Part shown: piece by piece, positions 34,681 to 44,823 of the stretch
Layout: the number at the start of each line of letters is the position of its first letter
How positions within the stretch are numbered: the stretch's first letter is position 1
DNA from: Polyangiaceae bacterium
GTDB lineage: Bacteria > Myxococcota_A > Polyangia > Polyangiales > Polyangiaceae
Reading direction: 5' to 3'
DNA length: 64,000 nucleotides
Assembly: GCA_016715885.1 (NCBI GenBank)
Contig: JADJXL010000026.1
Coordinates: 124,001 to 188,000, forward strand
Translations under genes and position numbers: made by a program
The notes under the pieces: model-generated
Told to the model about the DNA's origin: nothing
Seen by the model: only the letters and a program-made list of their open reading frames with translations
Databases searched by the model: none

Positions 34681-37008
34681 ATGACCATCAACTTCTCCCA
34701 AACAGCCGCCTATATCTGGAGCCTCGCCGATCTGTTGCGCGGCGATTTCAAGCAAAGCCAGTACGGCCGCGTCATTCTCCCGTTTACGATCCTTCGCCGC
34801 CTGGAATGCGTCCTCGAAGAGCGCAAAAGCGTGGTGCTGAAAGAGGTCGAGAAGCTCAAGACCATGAAGCTCGAAGAGGGAGCGCGCGAGAAGTTCTTGT
34901 TGAAGGCGGCGAAACAATCCTTTTACAACACCTCGCCGATGGATCTGGCCAAGCTCGGCAGCTCGGACCTGAAGCCCAATCTCTTGCAATACGTCGACAG
35001 TTTTTCGCGGGACGCTCGCGAGATCTTCGAGCATTTCAAGTTTGCCGAATTCGTGGGGCTGCTGAACGACGCCAATCTTCTCTATAAGGTCGTGCAAAAA
35101 GTCGCCACGACGGATTTGCACCCGGAAACCATCAGCAACCATGAAATGGGGCTCGTGTTCGAGGAGCTGATTCGGCGTTTCGCAGAAAGCTCGAACGAGA
35201 CGGCCGGCGAGCATTTTACGCCGCGGGATATCGTGCGCCTGACGACCTCGCTCGTGTTCATGGAGGACGACAAAGCGCTCACGGGCGAAGGCATTATCCG
35301 CACGATCTACGATCCCACGGCGGGTACGGGCGGTTTTCTTTCGAGCGGCATGGAGTACGTCTACGAGCTGAACCCGAACGCGACGATGCGCGCGTTCGGC
35401 CAGGAGCTCAACCCCGAGAGTTACGCCATTTGCAAGGGCGATATGCTCATCAAGGGCCAGGACGTGAGCCGCATCAAGCTGGGCAATACGTTGAGCGACG
35501 ACCAGCTTTACGGGGACAAATTCGATTACATGCTCTCGAATCCTCCGTTTGGTGTCGACTGGAAGAAGGTCGAGGCCGAGGTCACGAAGGAGCATAAAGA
35601 AAAGGGGCTTGCCGGGCGTTTTGGTCCTGGCTTGCCGCGGGTGAGTGATGGGTCGCTTTTGTTTTTGATGCATCTGCTCAGCAAGATGCGCGATTACGAT
35701 CCCGGGGATCCCACCAAGAATGGCGGGCGTATTGGCATCATCTTGAATGGCTCGCCGTTGTTCACGGGCGGCGCGGGCAGCGGGGAAAGCGAGATTCGGC
35801 GACATGTGCTCGAGAATGATCTCCTCGAAGCCATTATCGCGTTGCCAACGGACATGTTTTACAACACTGGCATTGCCACCTACGTGTGGATCTTGTCGAA
35901 CAAGAAAGACAAAGCGCATCGCGGCAAGGTGCAGCTCATCAATGCCGTGCATTTGTACCAGAAGATGCGCAAGTCATTAGGCTCCAAGCGTCAAGAGATT
36001 GGGGAAGCGGACATCAAGTTGATCACGCAGACCTTTGGCGCGTTCAAGGCCGTCGATACCTACGAGCTAAACAAAGAGCCCGATGCGAAAGGGACACGTG
36101 GTCGGCCTTCGACGAAGAAGGACGAAAAGAAAACGTTTGGCGCGAAGATCTTCCGCAGCCATGAATTTGGTTATCGTCGCATCACGATTGAGCGGCCCTT
36201 GCGTTTGTCCGCGTGTTTGTCGGACGAGCGTATCGCGGCGCTGCGATTCGACCCGGGAGCGCTCAATGCGGCCATGGCCAGGGTCTACGAGCTGTATGGC
36301 CAGGGCTGGACGGCCAAGAATTACGGCGATCTGTCGGATGTTGCGGCCGAGGTGCGGACGCTGGTCAAGGCCGATTTTGGCGATTTGAAAGAGAAGCAGA
36401 TCAAGGACCTGTTGGATGCGAAGATCTGGCGGGCGCAAAAAGAGCTTTTGGACAAGGCGTTGATGCTGCAAAAGGTGCTCGGGAAGAAGCAATGCGACGA
36501 TTATCAGGTTTTCGAGGCGTCCCTCGATGCGGCATTACCAAAAACCGGCGTGAAATGGGACGTGAAGGAGAAAAAGCAGCTTTTGGAGGCCGTGACCTGG
36601 ACGAATCCCAACGCGGAGCCGGTGATCAAAAAGGTGGTCAAGGGCAAGCCGAATCCGATGTACGGGACTTTTGCGTACAAGGGCCAGGTGGTCGAGTTTC
36701 AGCCGGATAGCCAGTTGCGGGACAACGAGGATGTGCCGCTGACGGCGGATACGGCGCGTGGCGCGAAGGTGGATGCGGAGAACGAGGCGTATTTCCGCAA
36801 GGAGGTCGCGCCGCATGTCCCGGATGCGTGGATTGATGCGACCAAGCGTGACGAGAAGGACAAAGGCGTCGGGGTGGTGGGGTATGAGATCCCATTCAAT
36901 CGCCACTTTTATGAATATGAGCCGCCAAGGGATCTCGCCGAGATCGATGCGGATTTGGAGGCTCTGAGCAAAGAGATCGTGGCGATGTTGAGCGAGGTGC
37001 GGTCGTGA
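34681..37008 (+). CDS. hsdM: Type I restriction-modification methyltransferase subunit
   Basis: This 775-residue modification subunit of a type I system transfers a methyl group from S-adenosylmethionine to adenine. The N-terminal helical HsdM domain (FSQTAAYIWSLADLLRGDFKQ) is followed by the SAM-binding motif DPTAGTGGFL (211-220) and the catalytic NPPF (287-290), the N6-adenine signature. A C-terminal extension from about residue 550 makes it longer than the shortest HsdM proteins. ATG 34681 gives the family N-terminus. The stop overlaps the hsdS GTG start (GTGA), typical of hsdM-hsdS coupling. Confidence 0.95.
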   Translation: MTINFSQTAAYIWSLADLLRGDFKQSQYGRVILPFTILRRLECVLEERKSVVLKEVEKLKTMKLEEGAREKFLLKAAKQSFYNTSPMDLAKLGSSDLKPNLLQYVDSFSRDAREIFEHFKFAEFVGLLNDANLLYKVVQKVATTDLHPETISNHEMGLVFEELIRRFAESSNETAGEHFTPRDIVRLTTSLVFMEDDKALTGEGIIRTIYDPTAGTGGFLSSGMEYVYELNPNATMRAFGQELNPESYAICKGDMLIKGQDVSRIKLGNTLSDDQLYGDKFDYMLSNPPFGVDWKKVEAEVTKEHKEKGLAGRFGPGLPRVSDGSLLFLMHLLSKMRDYDPGDPTKNGGRIGIILNGSPLFTGGAGSGESEIRRHVLENDLLEAIIALPTDMFYNTGIATYVWILSNKKDKAHRGKVQLINAVHLYQKMRKSLGSKRQEIGEADIKLITQTFGAFKAVDTYELNKEPDAKGTRGRPSTKKDEKKTFGAKIFRSHEFGYRRITIERPLRLSACLSDERIAALRFDPGALNAAMARVYELYGQGWTAKNYGDLSDVAAEVRTLVKADFGDLKEKQIKDLLDAKIWRAQKELLDKALMLQKVLGKKQCDDYQVFEASLDAALPKTGVKWDVKEKKQLLEAVTWTNPNAEPVIKKVVKGKPNPMYGTFAYKGQVVEFQPDSQLRDNEDVPLTADTARGAKVDAENEAYFRKEVAPHVPDAWIDATKRDEKDKGVGVVGYEIPFNRHFYEYEPPRDLAEIDADLEALSKEIVAMLSEVRS

Positions 37009-38349
37009 GCGGGAGGTATTCGACCTATTCGAAAATGACGGAATCTGGAATCTGGTGGCTCGGGGCAATCCCCGCCCATTGGGGCGTAATCCAGAGCCGC
37101 AGACTCTTTGAACAACGCAAGGAGCGGATGCGTTCTGGAGATGAACAGCTCACCGCATCCCAAAAGTATGGTGTGATTCCTCAAAAGGATTTCATGCGAC
37201 TTGAAGATCAAAGCGTCATGCAAGTTTTTACCGGAGCGGACATACTAAAGCACGTAGAGCCGGGTGATTTTGTAATCAGTATGCGTAGCTTTCAGGGCGG
37301 TCTGGAGTGGTGCGGCTACGCTGGGTGCGTGAGTTCTGCCTACGTCGGGCTCACCCCTATCAAGAGCGTCGTTCCAGGCTTTTTTAGGTATCTGTTCAAA
37401 AGCAGACCATACATTCGAGCATTGCAAAGTACTTCAAATCTTGTTCGCGATGGACAGGCTCTGCGCTTTCAAAACTTCGCACAGGTGAGCCTGCCGCTGA
37501 TTAGCGATGAAGAACAAACCCAAATCGCCAAGTTCCTCGACTACGAAACCGCGAAGATTGATGCGCTGATCGAGAAGCAGCAACAACTCATCGCCTTACT
37601 CAAAGAGAAGCGTCAGGCCGTCATCAGTCACGCGGTGACCAAGGGCCTGAACCCCGATGCCCCGATGCGCGATTCGGGCGTGGAATGGTTGGGGAAGGTG
37701 CCGGCGCATTGGGAGGTGTGAAGCATAAGCACACGTCAGTAATCCAGTCGGGTTTGCCAGAGGGAAAACCTCCTTCAGCGACCACGATGGAGATGCCGAT
37801 GCTCAGGGTCGCGAACTTCAAGATGGCTGGCTGAATCTCGAAGAAATTCATCGTATTCCGGTGGAGCGAGACCAAGTTGCTCGGTATTTATTGCGCGAAG
37901 GGGATGTGCTGATGAACGAAGGCGGCGACCGAGATAAGTTAGGTCGCGGTACGATTTGGCGCAATGAAGTGCCGAACTGCATTCATCAAAATCATGTGTT
38001 TGCAATTCGACCACTGACCATTGAGCCGGAGTGGCTAGATAACGTCACGCGTGCCGACTACGCGAAGTTTCACTTCTTCCAGGTAGCGAAGCAGAGCACG
38101 AACTTAGCCTCCATCTCATCAACAAATCTCATGGAGACACCGCTCGTAGTGCCGCCGCCCAATGAGCGTGCCGCAATCCTCGCCCACATCCAGAACGTGC
38201 TCGATCGAAACAACTCCACGATTAAGTTGGCAGAAGAGCAAAACACACTCCTCCAAGAACGCCGCGCTGCCCTCATCTCCGCGGCTGTCACCGGCAAAAT
38301 CGACGTACGCGGCTGGAAACCCCCTGTTTCGGCCACCTCGAACCCATAA
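37005..38349 (+). pseudogene. hsdS: Type I specificity subunit, interrupted by two frameshifts
   Basis: The specificity subunit selects the target with two target-recognition domains (TRDs). The first TRD and central conserved helix (EEQTQIAKFLDYETAKIDAL ... KRQAVISHAVTKGL) are intact from GTG 37005 to a stop at 37721. The second TRD continues in another frame from about 37718 (KHKHTSVIQSG...EMPMLRVAN), then in a third from about 37817 (QDGWLNLEEIHRIPVERDQ) to 38349. Both breaks are explained by loss of one base, the second inside AACTTCAAG where AACGTTCAAG would restore ANVQDGW. If real, the truncated HsdS would have a half-site or no activity; if sequencing errors, the system is complete. 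Confidence 0.85.
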
Positions 38350-38415
38350 GCCCTACGTTTACGTTCGACCCGACGAACTTCGACTTCGTTTCGTGCTTTG
38401 AGGAGCACCACAACC

Positions 38416-41400
38416 ATGACCGCCGATGCCAAAGAAGCCGCCTTCCAACAAGATATTCTGAACGAAATGCTCGCCGGCGGCTGGCTCCTCGGTCATTCCG
38501 CCAAGTACGACCGCGAAAACGCGCTCTATGTCGAAGATTGCCTCGCGTTCGTCAAAAACACCCAAAGCAAAGCCTGGGACAAATACAAAACCCTGTATCC
38601 CTCCAATCCCGAGCCCACCCTTATCAAAACAATCGCCGCGCAGCTCAACAAACAGGATCCCCAAGCCACGGACAAACACCTGCGCACCTTCGGCACCCTC
38701 GGCGTGCTCCGACACGAGGTACGAGACAAATCGGTCTCCTTTCGGCTTTGCCAATTCAAACCAGACCACGGCCTGAACCCCGAAACGCTGGCCAACTACA
38801 AAGCCAATATCCTGCGCGTCGTCCCCGAGCTCGTCTACAGCCCCTACGCCACCGAAGCACACCTCCAAAAAACAGGCGCCAAAGCCAAACCTTGGCGTAT
38901 CGATCTGGTCCTGTTTCTCAATGGGATCCCCATCGCCACGATGGAGCTGAAGAGCGAGTTCAAACAAAGCCTCGACGCCGCCATCACCCAATACAAACAG
39001 CGACGATTGCCCAAAGATCCCGCGACGAACAAAAGCGAACCTTTGCTCACCTTCAAACGTGGCGCATTGGTGCATTTTGCCGTCGGACAATCCGAGGTGC
39101 ACATGACCACGCACCTTCAGGGCGAAGCAACTCGGTTCATGCCATTCAACAAAGGCACGACCGAAGGCGGCGCAGGAAACGACGTCCCCGAAGACGTACA
39201 CGACTACGCCACGAGTTATCTGTGGAAAGAAGTCCTCGCTCCAGCCAACGTCTTGGATATCATCGGGCGCTTCGTGCATCTGGAGATCAAACAAAAAGAG
39301 GATTGGAACGGTCGCAAATACAAGGAAGAAGCGCTCATTTTTCCGCGCTACCACCAATGGGACCTCGTCCGCTGCTTGCTCAACGCAGCCCGCAAAGAAG
39401 GACCGGGGTTCAAATACCTGGCCCAACACAGCGCAGGATCCGGCAAATCCAATTCGATTGCGTGGACCGCCCACCAACTTTCGTCGCTTTACAACGACGC
39501 AGACGAGAAGGTTTTCCATTCGGTCATTGTCGTGACCGATCGGTCGGTGCTCGATGCGCAGCTTCAGGACACGATTTATCAATTTGAACACGCCGACGGC
39601 GTCGTGGGGCGAATCAACCGCGACGAGGGACAAGGATCCAAATCGGAGAAGCTCGCAGCGGCCCTCGAGAGCTGCCAGCCCATTGTCATCGTGACGATTC
39701 AGACGTTCCCGCACGTGCTGAAAGCCATCGAAAATAGCCTACGCTTGAAAGAACGCCGCTACGCCATCATCGCGGACGAGGCGCATTCGTCGCAATCGGG
39801 CAAGACCGCGAACCAGCTCAAAGAAGTCCTCCAATTGGACACCAAAGCAGAAACCGAAGGCGAGGACAACACACCGAGCGCCGAGGATATGCTGGCGGCA
39901 ACCGTGGCCGCCAAACGCAACTCGCCCAATATTAGCTATTTCGCATTCACCGCCACGCCCAAACCCAAGACGTTGGAATTGTTTGGACGCCTGCCCAATC
40001 CCGAAGAGCCGCGGTCAAAAGCCAATAAACCGAAGGCGTTTCATGTGTACAGCATGAGGCAGGCGATTGAGGAGCGATATATCCTCGACGTGCTCAAGAA
40101 CTACACGAGTTACAAAGTAGCCTATCAGCTTGCCCAAAAGGTGGCGAAGGCGGATATCGAGGTCGATAGCAAGAAGGCGAAAACCAAACTCGTCCAATGG
40201 GTGCGCCTGCACGATTACAACATCGCGCAGAAGGTCCAAGTCATTGTGGAGCATTTTCGCGACAAGGTGATGGGGCTGCTTGGTGGACACGCCAAAGCGA
40301 TGGTCGTCACTGCGTCGCGCAAAGAAGCCGTGCGGTACAAATTGGGGTTTGACAAGTATGTGAAGGAAAAAGGCTACCGCGATTGTTTCGCAATGGTGGC
40401 TTTTTCCGGCGAGGTTACGTTTGACGCGAGCGATCCCAATGTCGAAGGATTGCTCGGCGAGAAGTTCACCGAAACGAGTACGAAGATGAATCCCGACCTG
40501 AAGGGCCGGGACATGCGCACGGCATTTGATGGCGACGATTATCACGTCATGATCGTGGCGCAAAAATTTCAAACGGGCTTTGATCAGCCCAAGTTATGCG
40601 CGATGTACGTGGACAAGAAGCTCGGCGGCGTGGAGTGTGTGCAGACGTTGTCCCGCCTGAACCGGATACACCCCGGCAAAGAAGAGACCTACGTCCTCGA
40701 TTTCGTGAATGACCCCGAAGAAATCTTGGAATCGTTCCAGGAATACTACCAAACAGCCAAGCTGCTCGACGTTTCGGATCCGAACCTGATCTGGGATCTC
40801 AAAGAGAAAATCCAGTCGGCGGGCATTTTCACGATGGTCGAGGTGAACCTGTTTGCCGATGTGTTTTTCACCAAATCGAAGGGCAATGCCGCCATTGGCA
40901 ACGTTTGCAAGCCCGCCGTCGAACGGTGGCAGAACCGCTACACCGAGGCTTATGAGCAGCATCAGAAACGGCGCGACATGTTCGAGCGGATCAAGAAAAC
41001 GGGCGACGCGGTGCTTGTTGGCAATGCGGAGAGCGATCTGAAAGAAGCGAAGAAGGAGCTCGACGCGCTGGGCATGTTCAAGGCCGATCTCGTGAGCTTC
41101 ACCCGGTATTACGAGTTCATGAGCCAAATCGTCGATTACGACAGCACGGACCTGGAGAAGCTAAGCCTTTACGCTCGGCATCTGGCGCCGCTGTTGCGAG
41201 AGAAAACGCCGAAGGAGGATCCCATCGATCTCAGCTCCGTGGAGTTGAGCCATTACCGCCTGAGCAAACTGAAGCAGCAGGATCTCAAGCTCGTCAAGGG
41301 AGCGGGAGAAGGCCTTTCGCCAGGTTCGGAGATGGGGAGCGGCAAAGCAAAAAGCAAAATGGAAGAATACCTCTCGCAGATCATTCAGCGCTTGAACGAG

Positions 41401-41712
41401 GTGTTTGTGACGGACGGGCTTACGGACAATGATATGTTGAACTACGCAATGACCATATCCGACAAGGTCCGCGAGAACGAGGCGGTGATGAAGCAGATCG
41501 AGAACAACTCGCGAGAGCAAGCGATGTTAGGCGATTTCGCAGGGGCACTTGATGAAGCGGTGATGGAGAGCGGGGAGGTGCATCGGAATCTCATGACCCA
41601 AGTGTTGAACGACAAGAACATCGCTGCGGGTTTTGGGCGTATCGTGTTTGATATGCTGGTGGCGCAGATGAAGACCGGGCAACGACCGGACATACGCGAC
41701 ACCACCGATTAG
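38416..41712 (+). CDS. hsdR: Type I restriction endonuclease subunit
   Basis: This 1098-residue motor and nuclease subunit cleaves unmethylated DNA after ATP-driven translocation. The PD-(D/E)xK nuclease is visible as D163 and E177-K179 in RIDLVLFLNGIPIATMELKSE. The helicase Walker A motif is HSAGSGKSNSIAW (about residue 345) and the DEAH box lies in IADEAHSSQSG, followed by TATPKPKTLE. A C-terminal helical region binds the MTase core. ATG 38416 is chosen, with GAGGAGC upstream. The gene follows hsdS by 66 bases in the same operon. Confidence 0.95.
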   Translation: MTADAKEAAFQQDILNEMLAGGWLLGHSAKYDRENALYVEDCLAFVKNTQSKAWDKYKTLYPSNPEPTLIKTIAAQLNKQDPQATDKHLRTFGTLGVLRHEVRDKSVSFRLCQFKPDHGLNPETLANYKANILRVVPELVYSPYATEAHLQKTGAKAKPWRIDLVLFLNGIPIATMELKSEFKQSLDAAITQYKQRRLPKDPATNKSEPLLTFKRGALVHFAVGQSEVHMTTHLQGEATRFMPFNKGTTEGGAGNDVPEDVHDYATSYLWKEVLAPANVLDIIGRFVHLEIKQKEDWNGRKYKEEALIFPRYHQWDLVRCLLNAARKEGPGFKYLAQHSAGSGKSNSIAWTAHQLSSLYNDADEKVFHSVIVVTDRSVLDAQLQDTIYQFEHADGVVGRINRDEGQGSKSEKLAAALESCQPIVIVTIQTFPHVLKAIENSLRLKERRYAIIADEAHSSQSGKTANQLKEVLQLDTKAETEGEDNTPSAEDMLAATVAAKRNSPNISYFAFTATPKPKTLELFGRLPNPEEPRSKANKPKAFHVYSMRQAIEERYILDVLKNYTSYKVAYQLAQKVAKADIEVDSKKAKTKLVQWVRLHDYNIAQKVQVIVEHFRDKVMGLLGGHAKAMVVTASRKEAVRYKLGFDKYVKEKGYRDCFAMVAFSGEVTFDASDPNVEGLLGEKFTETSTKMNPDLKGRDMRTAFDGDDYHVMIVAQKFQTGFDQPKLCAMYVDKKLGGVECVQTLSRLNRIHPGKEETYVLDFVNDPEEILESFQEYYQTAKLLDVSDPNLIWDLKEKIQSAGIFTMVEVNLFADVFFTKSKGNAAIGNVCKPAVERWQNRYTEAYEQHQKRRDMFERIKKTGDAVLVGNAESDLKEAKKELDALGMFKADLVSFTRYYEFMSQIVDYDSTDLEKLSLYARHLAPLLREKTPKEDPIDLSSVELSHYRLSKLKQQDLKLVKGAGEGLSPGSEMGSGKAKSKMEEYLSQIIQRLNEVFVTDGLTDNDMLNYAMTISDKVRENEAVMKQIENNSREQAMLGDFAGALDEAVMESGEVHRNLMTQVLNDKNIAAGFGRIVFDMLVAQMKTGQRPDIRDTTD

Positions 41713-41765
41713 CTGCCGATACGCACCTCGGTGAAGGTTGGCTGCCATCGACCCACGCCGAAAGA

Positions 41766-42315
41766 TGGCAACGATTGCGCAACACGGAGAGCACCCAAGG
41801 CAGGACGATTCATTCCGACGGCGATTTCTTCTTCCTCGCTCCGACATCGAAAAAGAACGCACGCACGTATGTTTTGTCGCGCGGGAATCGTTCGAGCAGT
41901 CGTTTTTCCAAAGCATAGAGTGCATCAGCGGCTTGCTCGATGGCATTCGCCAAGTCCGTGTCGAGGCTCGCTTCCACACGCGTTGCAGCTTCGCGGTCGC
42001 TGAAGTTTTTTGCTTGGCGATCGGCCCGTCCGGTCAAATCCGCAACGAGCTCGCTTTTCCCGTTGAAATCGGCGTCCTTCACCAAGCGATTGACGCAATC
42101 CAACACGAGCCCCGGTTCGAGATGTCGTTCGGCGTCGACAATTTCAGAAATGTCCTCACCGAAAATGCGATCGGCCGTGGCGACATTGGTTTCCAATGCT
42201 ACGCGCTTCTTGCCCCGTCGGACTCCCCGGTCCAGAACCGCATCGCCCACGACGACTCGCGCCTGGTGCTTTTGCTGTTCGCGGAGGTCATGGAGGAATG
42301 TGGCGCGGTGCGCGG
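41766..42315 (-). pseudogene. Truncated duplicate of the 45320-46045 gene
   Basis: About 548 bases match 45279-45828 almost base for base, in the same orientation. They encode the C-terminal 170 or so residues of the protein intact at 45320-46045 (from AAHRATFLHDLREQQKHQARV to the KKKSPSE end at 41810). The match ends abruptly at 42315, after which unrelated GC-rich sequence leads to a transposase remnant. The N-terminal 70 residues are missing, so this copy is a pseudogene. Confidence 0.85.
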
Positions 42316-42451
42316 CTTCGTAAGCCAATCGTCTGCCGGCCGCCACCCGCCGCCATGGCGGCCGCCAGGGGTTCGCCAGGGGCTGACCGGTAAAACCTTC
42401 GAGCAAACGAGACGAAAATCATTTGGCATGGCATGCGCATGACGCGCGCGC

Positions 42452-42843
42452 ATGCTTGCTCCCGACCGACATGCGCATCACGAGGGGTACCGGTACGAGC
42501 GGCATCGGCCCGAGGAGAGCGTCCTGTATCGGGTGGTGCGTGAGCATTGGTCGTCGTTTCGCGAGGGTGTCGAGGGATTGGGGAGTTTGCCCAAGTTCGT
42601 CGTGAATGAAGTCGACGAGTATCTCCGGTGCGGGCTCCTCGAATACGGATTCATACGAGCGGTTTGCGAATCGTGTGGATGTTGCAGGCTCGTGGCATTT
42701 TCGTGCAAGCATCGAGGATTTTGCCCGTCGTGTTTGGGCCGCCGGATGAGCGACACGGCGGTTTGGCTGACCGAGCACGTCTTGCCGACAGTGCAAATGC
42801 GGCAATGGGACGTTTGCCCGACCTTGCCATGGCCCGCGCGATG
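42452..42843 (+). mobile_element. IS91/IS801-type transposase, N-terminal remnant
   Basis: The first about 130 codons encode the zinc-binding N-terminal region of an IS91-family (Y2, rolling-circle) transposase. The cysteine cluster is seen in VCESCGCCRLVAFSCKHRGFCPSC, followed by GRRMSDTAVWLTEHVLP. The match ends after TLPWPARC near 42843, where the oppositely oriented gene at 42857 begins. The catalytic tyrosine region is missing, so the element is dead. IS91-like elements can mobilise adjacent DNA by one-ended transposition, which may explain neighbouring duplications. Confidence 0.8.
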
Positions 42844-42856
42844 CGTCCGTCGCTTT

Positions 42857-43936
42857 CTAGGTCTTCAGCGCCAACAGCTCGTCGCGGAGTTTTGTCAGGT
42901 GGGCGATTTTTCGCGAGTAACGTTGCCGGGACATTTGTTTGTCCGTACCTTCATCGACATCGTTTTGGATTTTCGCAAGGAGTGGTTCGACCACAGCGAG
43001 GCCCGCGTCTGGTTGCTGATTGAACAGGCAGCATTCGGCATAAACCCGCGTCACGGCGCACCGATGCTCGAGGTCCCCGAACCCCCATCGAACCAATTCA
43101 TTCCATGCGGCGTTGCATACCTCCAATGGCGCGTGACGCTGCTGGGCTTCCTCGAGAATGGTGGTCGCGAAGTGGCGGCGCACATCCGGTACGAAGAGTT
43201 CGTCGCCGCTTTCGAGGCGTTCCAAGAAGCCCGCTTCCGCCCTTCGGTATTCGGCAACCAGTTCATCAAAACCCCGGTCGGACGACGTGGCTCGAAGGGG
43301 CTTCGTCGCGCTGAAGAGCTTGCAGATGATCTCGTTTTTCTGTCGCTCCTGAGCGCTTGATTCTTGCGCCTCGCTTTCCGCGTCTCGACGTTCGTCCCAC
43401 GCATTACCCTCCGCTTCGCTGGATTTGTACGCGTTGAGTCCCTCGCGGAGCGTTCCGAGATGGTCCAGTTCTGTGTCGTAATACTTCTCGGCGTGGCTAG
43501 TGAGGCCAGGCACTTCGAGGCGGCGATGAATTTCTTCGACAACCATGTCGAGCACCTCGAGTCCGGTATCGTATTGCGCATTGAGCAAGCAGCAGTCCGC
43601 ATAGAACCACGCCATGTTACAAAACATTTCGATGCTCGAAAAGCCGAGCTCGACCAGCGCATTCCAGTTGTTACGGCAGACGTCGAATGGTTGTTCAGCG
43701 TCATGCGCCACGCAAAGAATTCCTTCGGCAATGCGTCGTTGCGTCTCCAGAACTTCCCATTCGTTGTAGTCGACGCGATGCACGAATTCATCCTCGAGTT
43801 GCCGGAATGCACGAACGACGTCCCCATACTCCATTTCCAGCGCTCCTACGAGGATGGCTTCGAATTTTCTGCAGAAAGCGACTTCTTTCGGATCGAGGGG
43901 GCTGTTGAGGTCGCGTGTATAGTTATCGATTCTCAT
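42857..43936 (-). CDS. Helical protein with two internal repeats (TPR-like)
   Basis: This 359-residue acidic, helical protein is built from two copies of a roughly 150-residue unit. ADCCLLNAQYDTGLEVLDMVVEEI in the first aligns with AECCLFNQQPDAGLAVVEPLLAKI in the second, as do their surrounding HLGTLREGLNA/HLTKLRDELLA ends. Spaced helices and cysteine pairs suggest a TPR-like superhelix, hence protein binding. There is no signal peptide. It follows the lipoprotein gene on the same strand by 24 bases. The pair has the layout of a secreted effector with a cytoplasmic partner or immunity protein, but that reading is speculative. Confidence 0.65.
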   Translation of the reverse strand: MRIDNYTRDLNSPLDPKEVAFCRKFEAILVGALEMEYGDVVRAFRQLEDEFVHRVDYNEWEVLETQRRIAEGILCVAHDAEQPFDVCRNNWNALVELGFSSIEMFCNMAWFYADCCLLNAQYDTGLEVLDMVVEEIHRRLEVPGLTSHAEKYYDTELDHLGTLREGLNAYKSSEAEGNAWDERRDAESEAQESSAQERQKNEIICKLFSATKPLRATSSDRGFDELVAEYRRAEAGFLERLESGDELFVPDVRRHFATTILEEAQQRHAPLEVCNAAWNELVRWGFGDLEHRCAVTRVYAECCLFNQQPDAGLAVVEPLLAKIQNDVDEGTDKQMSRQRYSRKIAHLTKLRDELLALKT

Positions 43937-43960
43937 GGTCGCTCCGCTGGTCGCTGGACG

Positions 43961-44701
43961 TCAGCAGGCACAAGATCCACCATCCGGCAAATCGATCTTG
44001 AGTGGCCAATTGCCATCCCTGCATTTCAGAAAACATGCAGCGCATCGCCGCTGGCCCATATGGTTCCCCGGCAAATCGTTCGTAGGTGTGCCCAGACAAT
44101 CCTGCAGATGCTCCGTGCACGTCTTCTTCTTCCTCCTCCTGAGATACTCCTTGGTTGCCACCACCGCTACCGTCGTCACCACCTCCACGGCCACCGCGTA
44201 GAGCACCACGCGATTCCCATGTTGCGCGGCAAATTCAGCCAGAGCAGCGCCAAGCTCCCACACCACGATCGGGTTGGCAAGCTCATTGCCCCTCGGCGCC
44301 GCTTGTCCGTCCGTCAACTCGGCCATTTGCCGCGGCCGCAATGGGAACATCGACATCGGCACCGCCATGTCGTTCAACGTCACGCGCACGCACGCAGCAA
44401 AATCCGGCGCGCTATCCGGTATGCCCGCCACCGTGACCTCTCGCGTACGACCCTCCGGATCCACCTTCACGTTCCCCAGAACGCGAAGCGAATCCGCGTC
44501 GAACTGCCCGCCATGTTCTTCGAAACACGCCTGCAAACGCTCGACCGAGATGTCCGGAAGACGCGGTCCTTTGGCCTCTGCGCGGTATCTGACCGGCGCC
44601 ATCTCGATGGAATTCGTACATCCAAGCGGCGTGATCGCCAAGCTCGAACAGCCCAAAGCTCCCATTGCCACAACAGAACGTATTCGCCGGATTGACTTCA
44701 T
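43961..44701 (-). CDS. Lipoprotein with internal membrane helix and Cys-rich C-terminus
   Basis: This 246-residue protein starts MKSIRRIRSVVAMGALGC and continues SSLAITPLGC, giving a lipoprotein signal with lipobox PLGC. A middle domain (about residues 30-140) resembles TonB-C-like or AgmX-like sequence (FEEHGGQFDADSLRVLGNVKVDPEGRTREVTVAG). A hydrophobic helix (VVLYAVAVEVVTTVAVVATKEYL) then leads to a cysteine-rich tail of about 55 residues (CTEHLQDCLGTPTNDLPG, RRCAACFLKCRDG, SCAC). ATG 44701 is preferred. A variable Cys-rich tail on a lipoprotein followed by a small cytosolic gene recalls myxobacterial SitA/SitI toxin-immunity pairs exchanged between outer membranes. That comparison is only architectural. 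Confidence 0.65.
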   Translation of the reverse strand: MKSIRRIRSVVAMGALGCSSLAITPLGCTNSIEMAPVRYRAEAKGPRLPDISVERLQACFEEHGGQFDADSLRVLGNVKVDPEGRTREVTVAGIPDSAPDFAACVRVTLNDMAVPMSMFPLRPRQMAELTDGQAAPRGNELANPIVVWELGAALAEFAAQHGNRVVLYAVAVEVVTTVAVVATKEYLRRRKKKTCTEHLQDCLGTPTNDLPGNHMGQRRCAACFLKCRDGNWPLKIDLPDGGSCAC

Positions 44702-44823
44702 CCCCTTGCCCCTCAGCGTCGTCGTACGCAAGCCGCGAACGATCGTTCGCTGCTTGTGCCATGGGGCACCGGAACGGGGCAAATATCTTGCTGAGCCCTG
44801 GCCATCAATCAAACGGACGGCAT

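Noticed and set aside
34594..35952. A 452-codon minus-strand frame opposite hsdM
   Set aside because: The sense strand has unambiguous HsdM motifs; the antisense product is low-complexity and unsupported.
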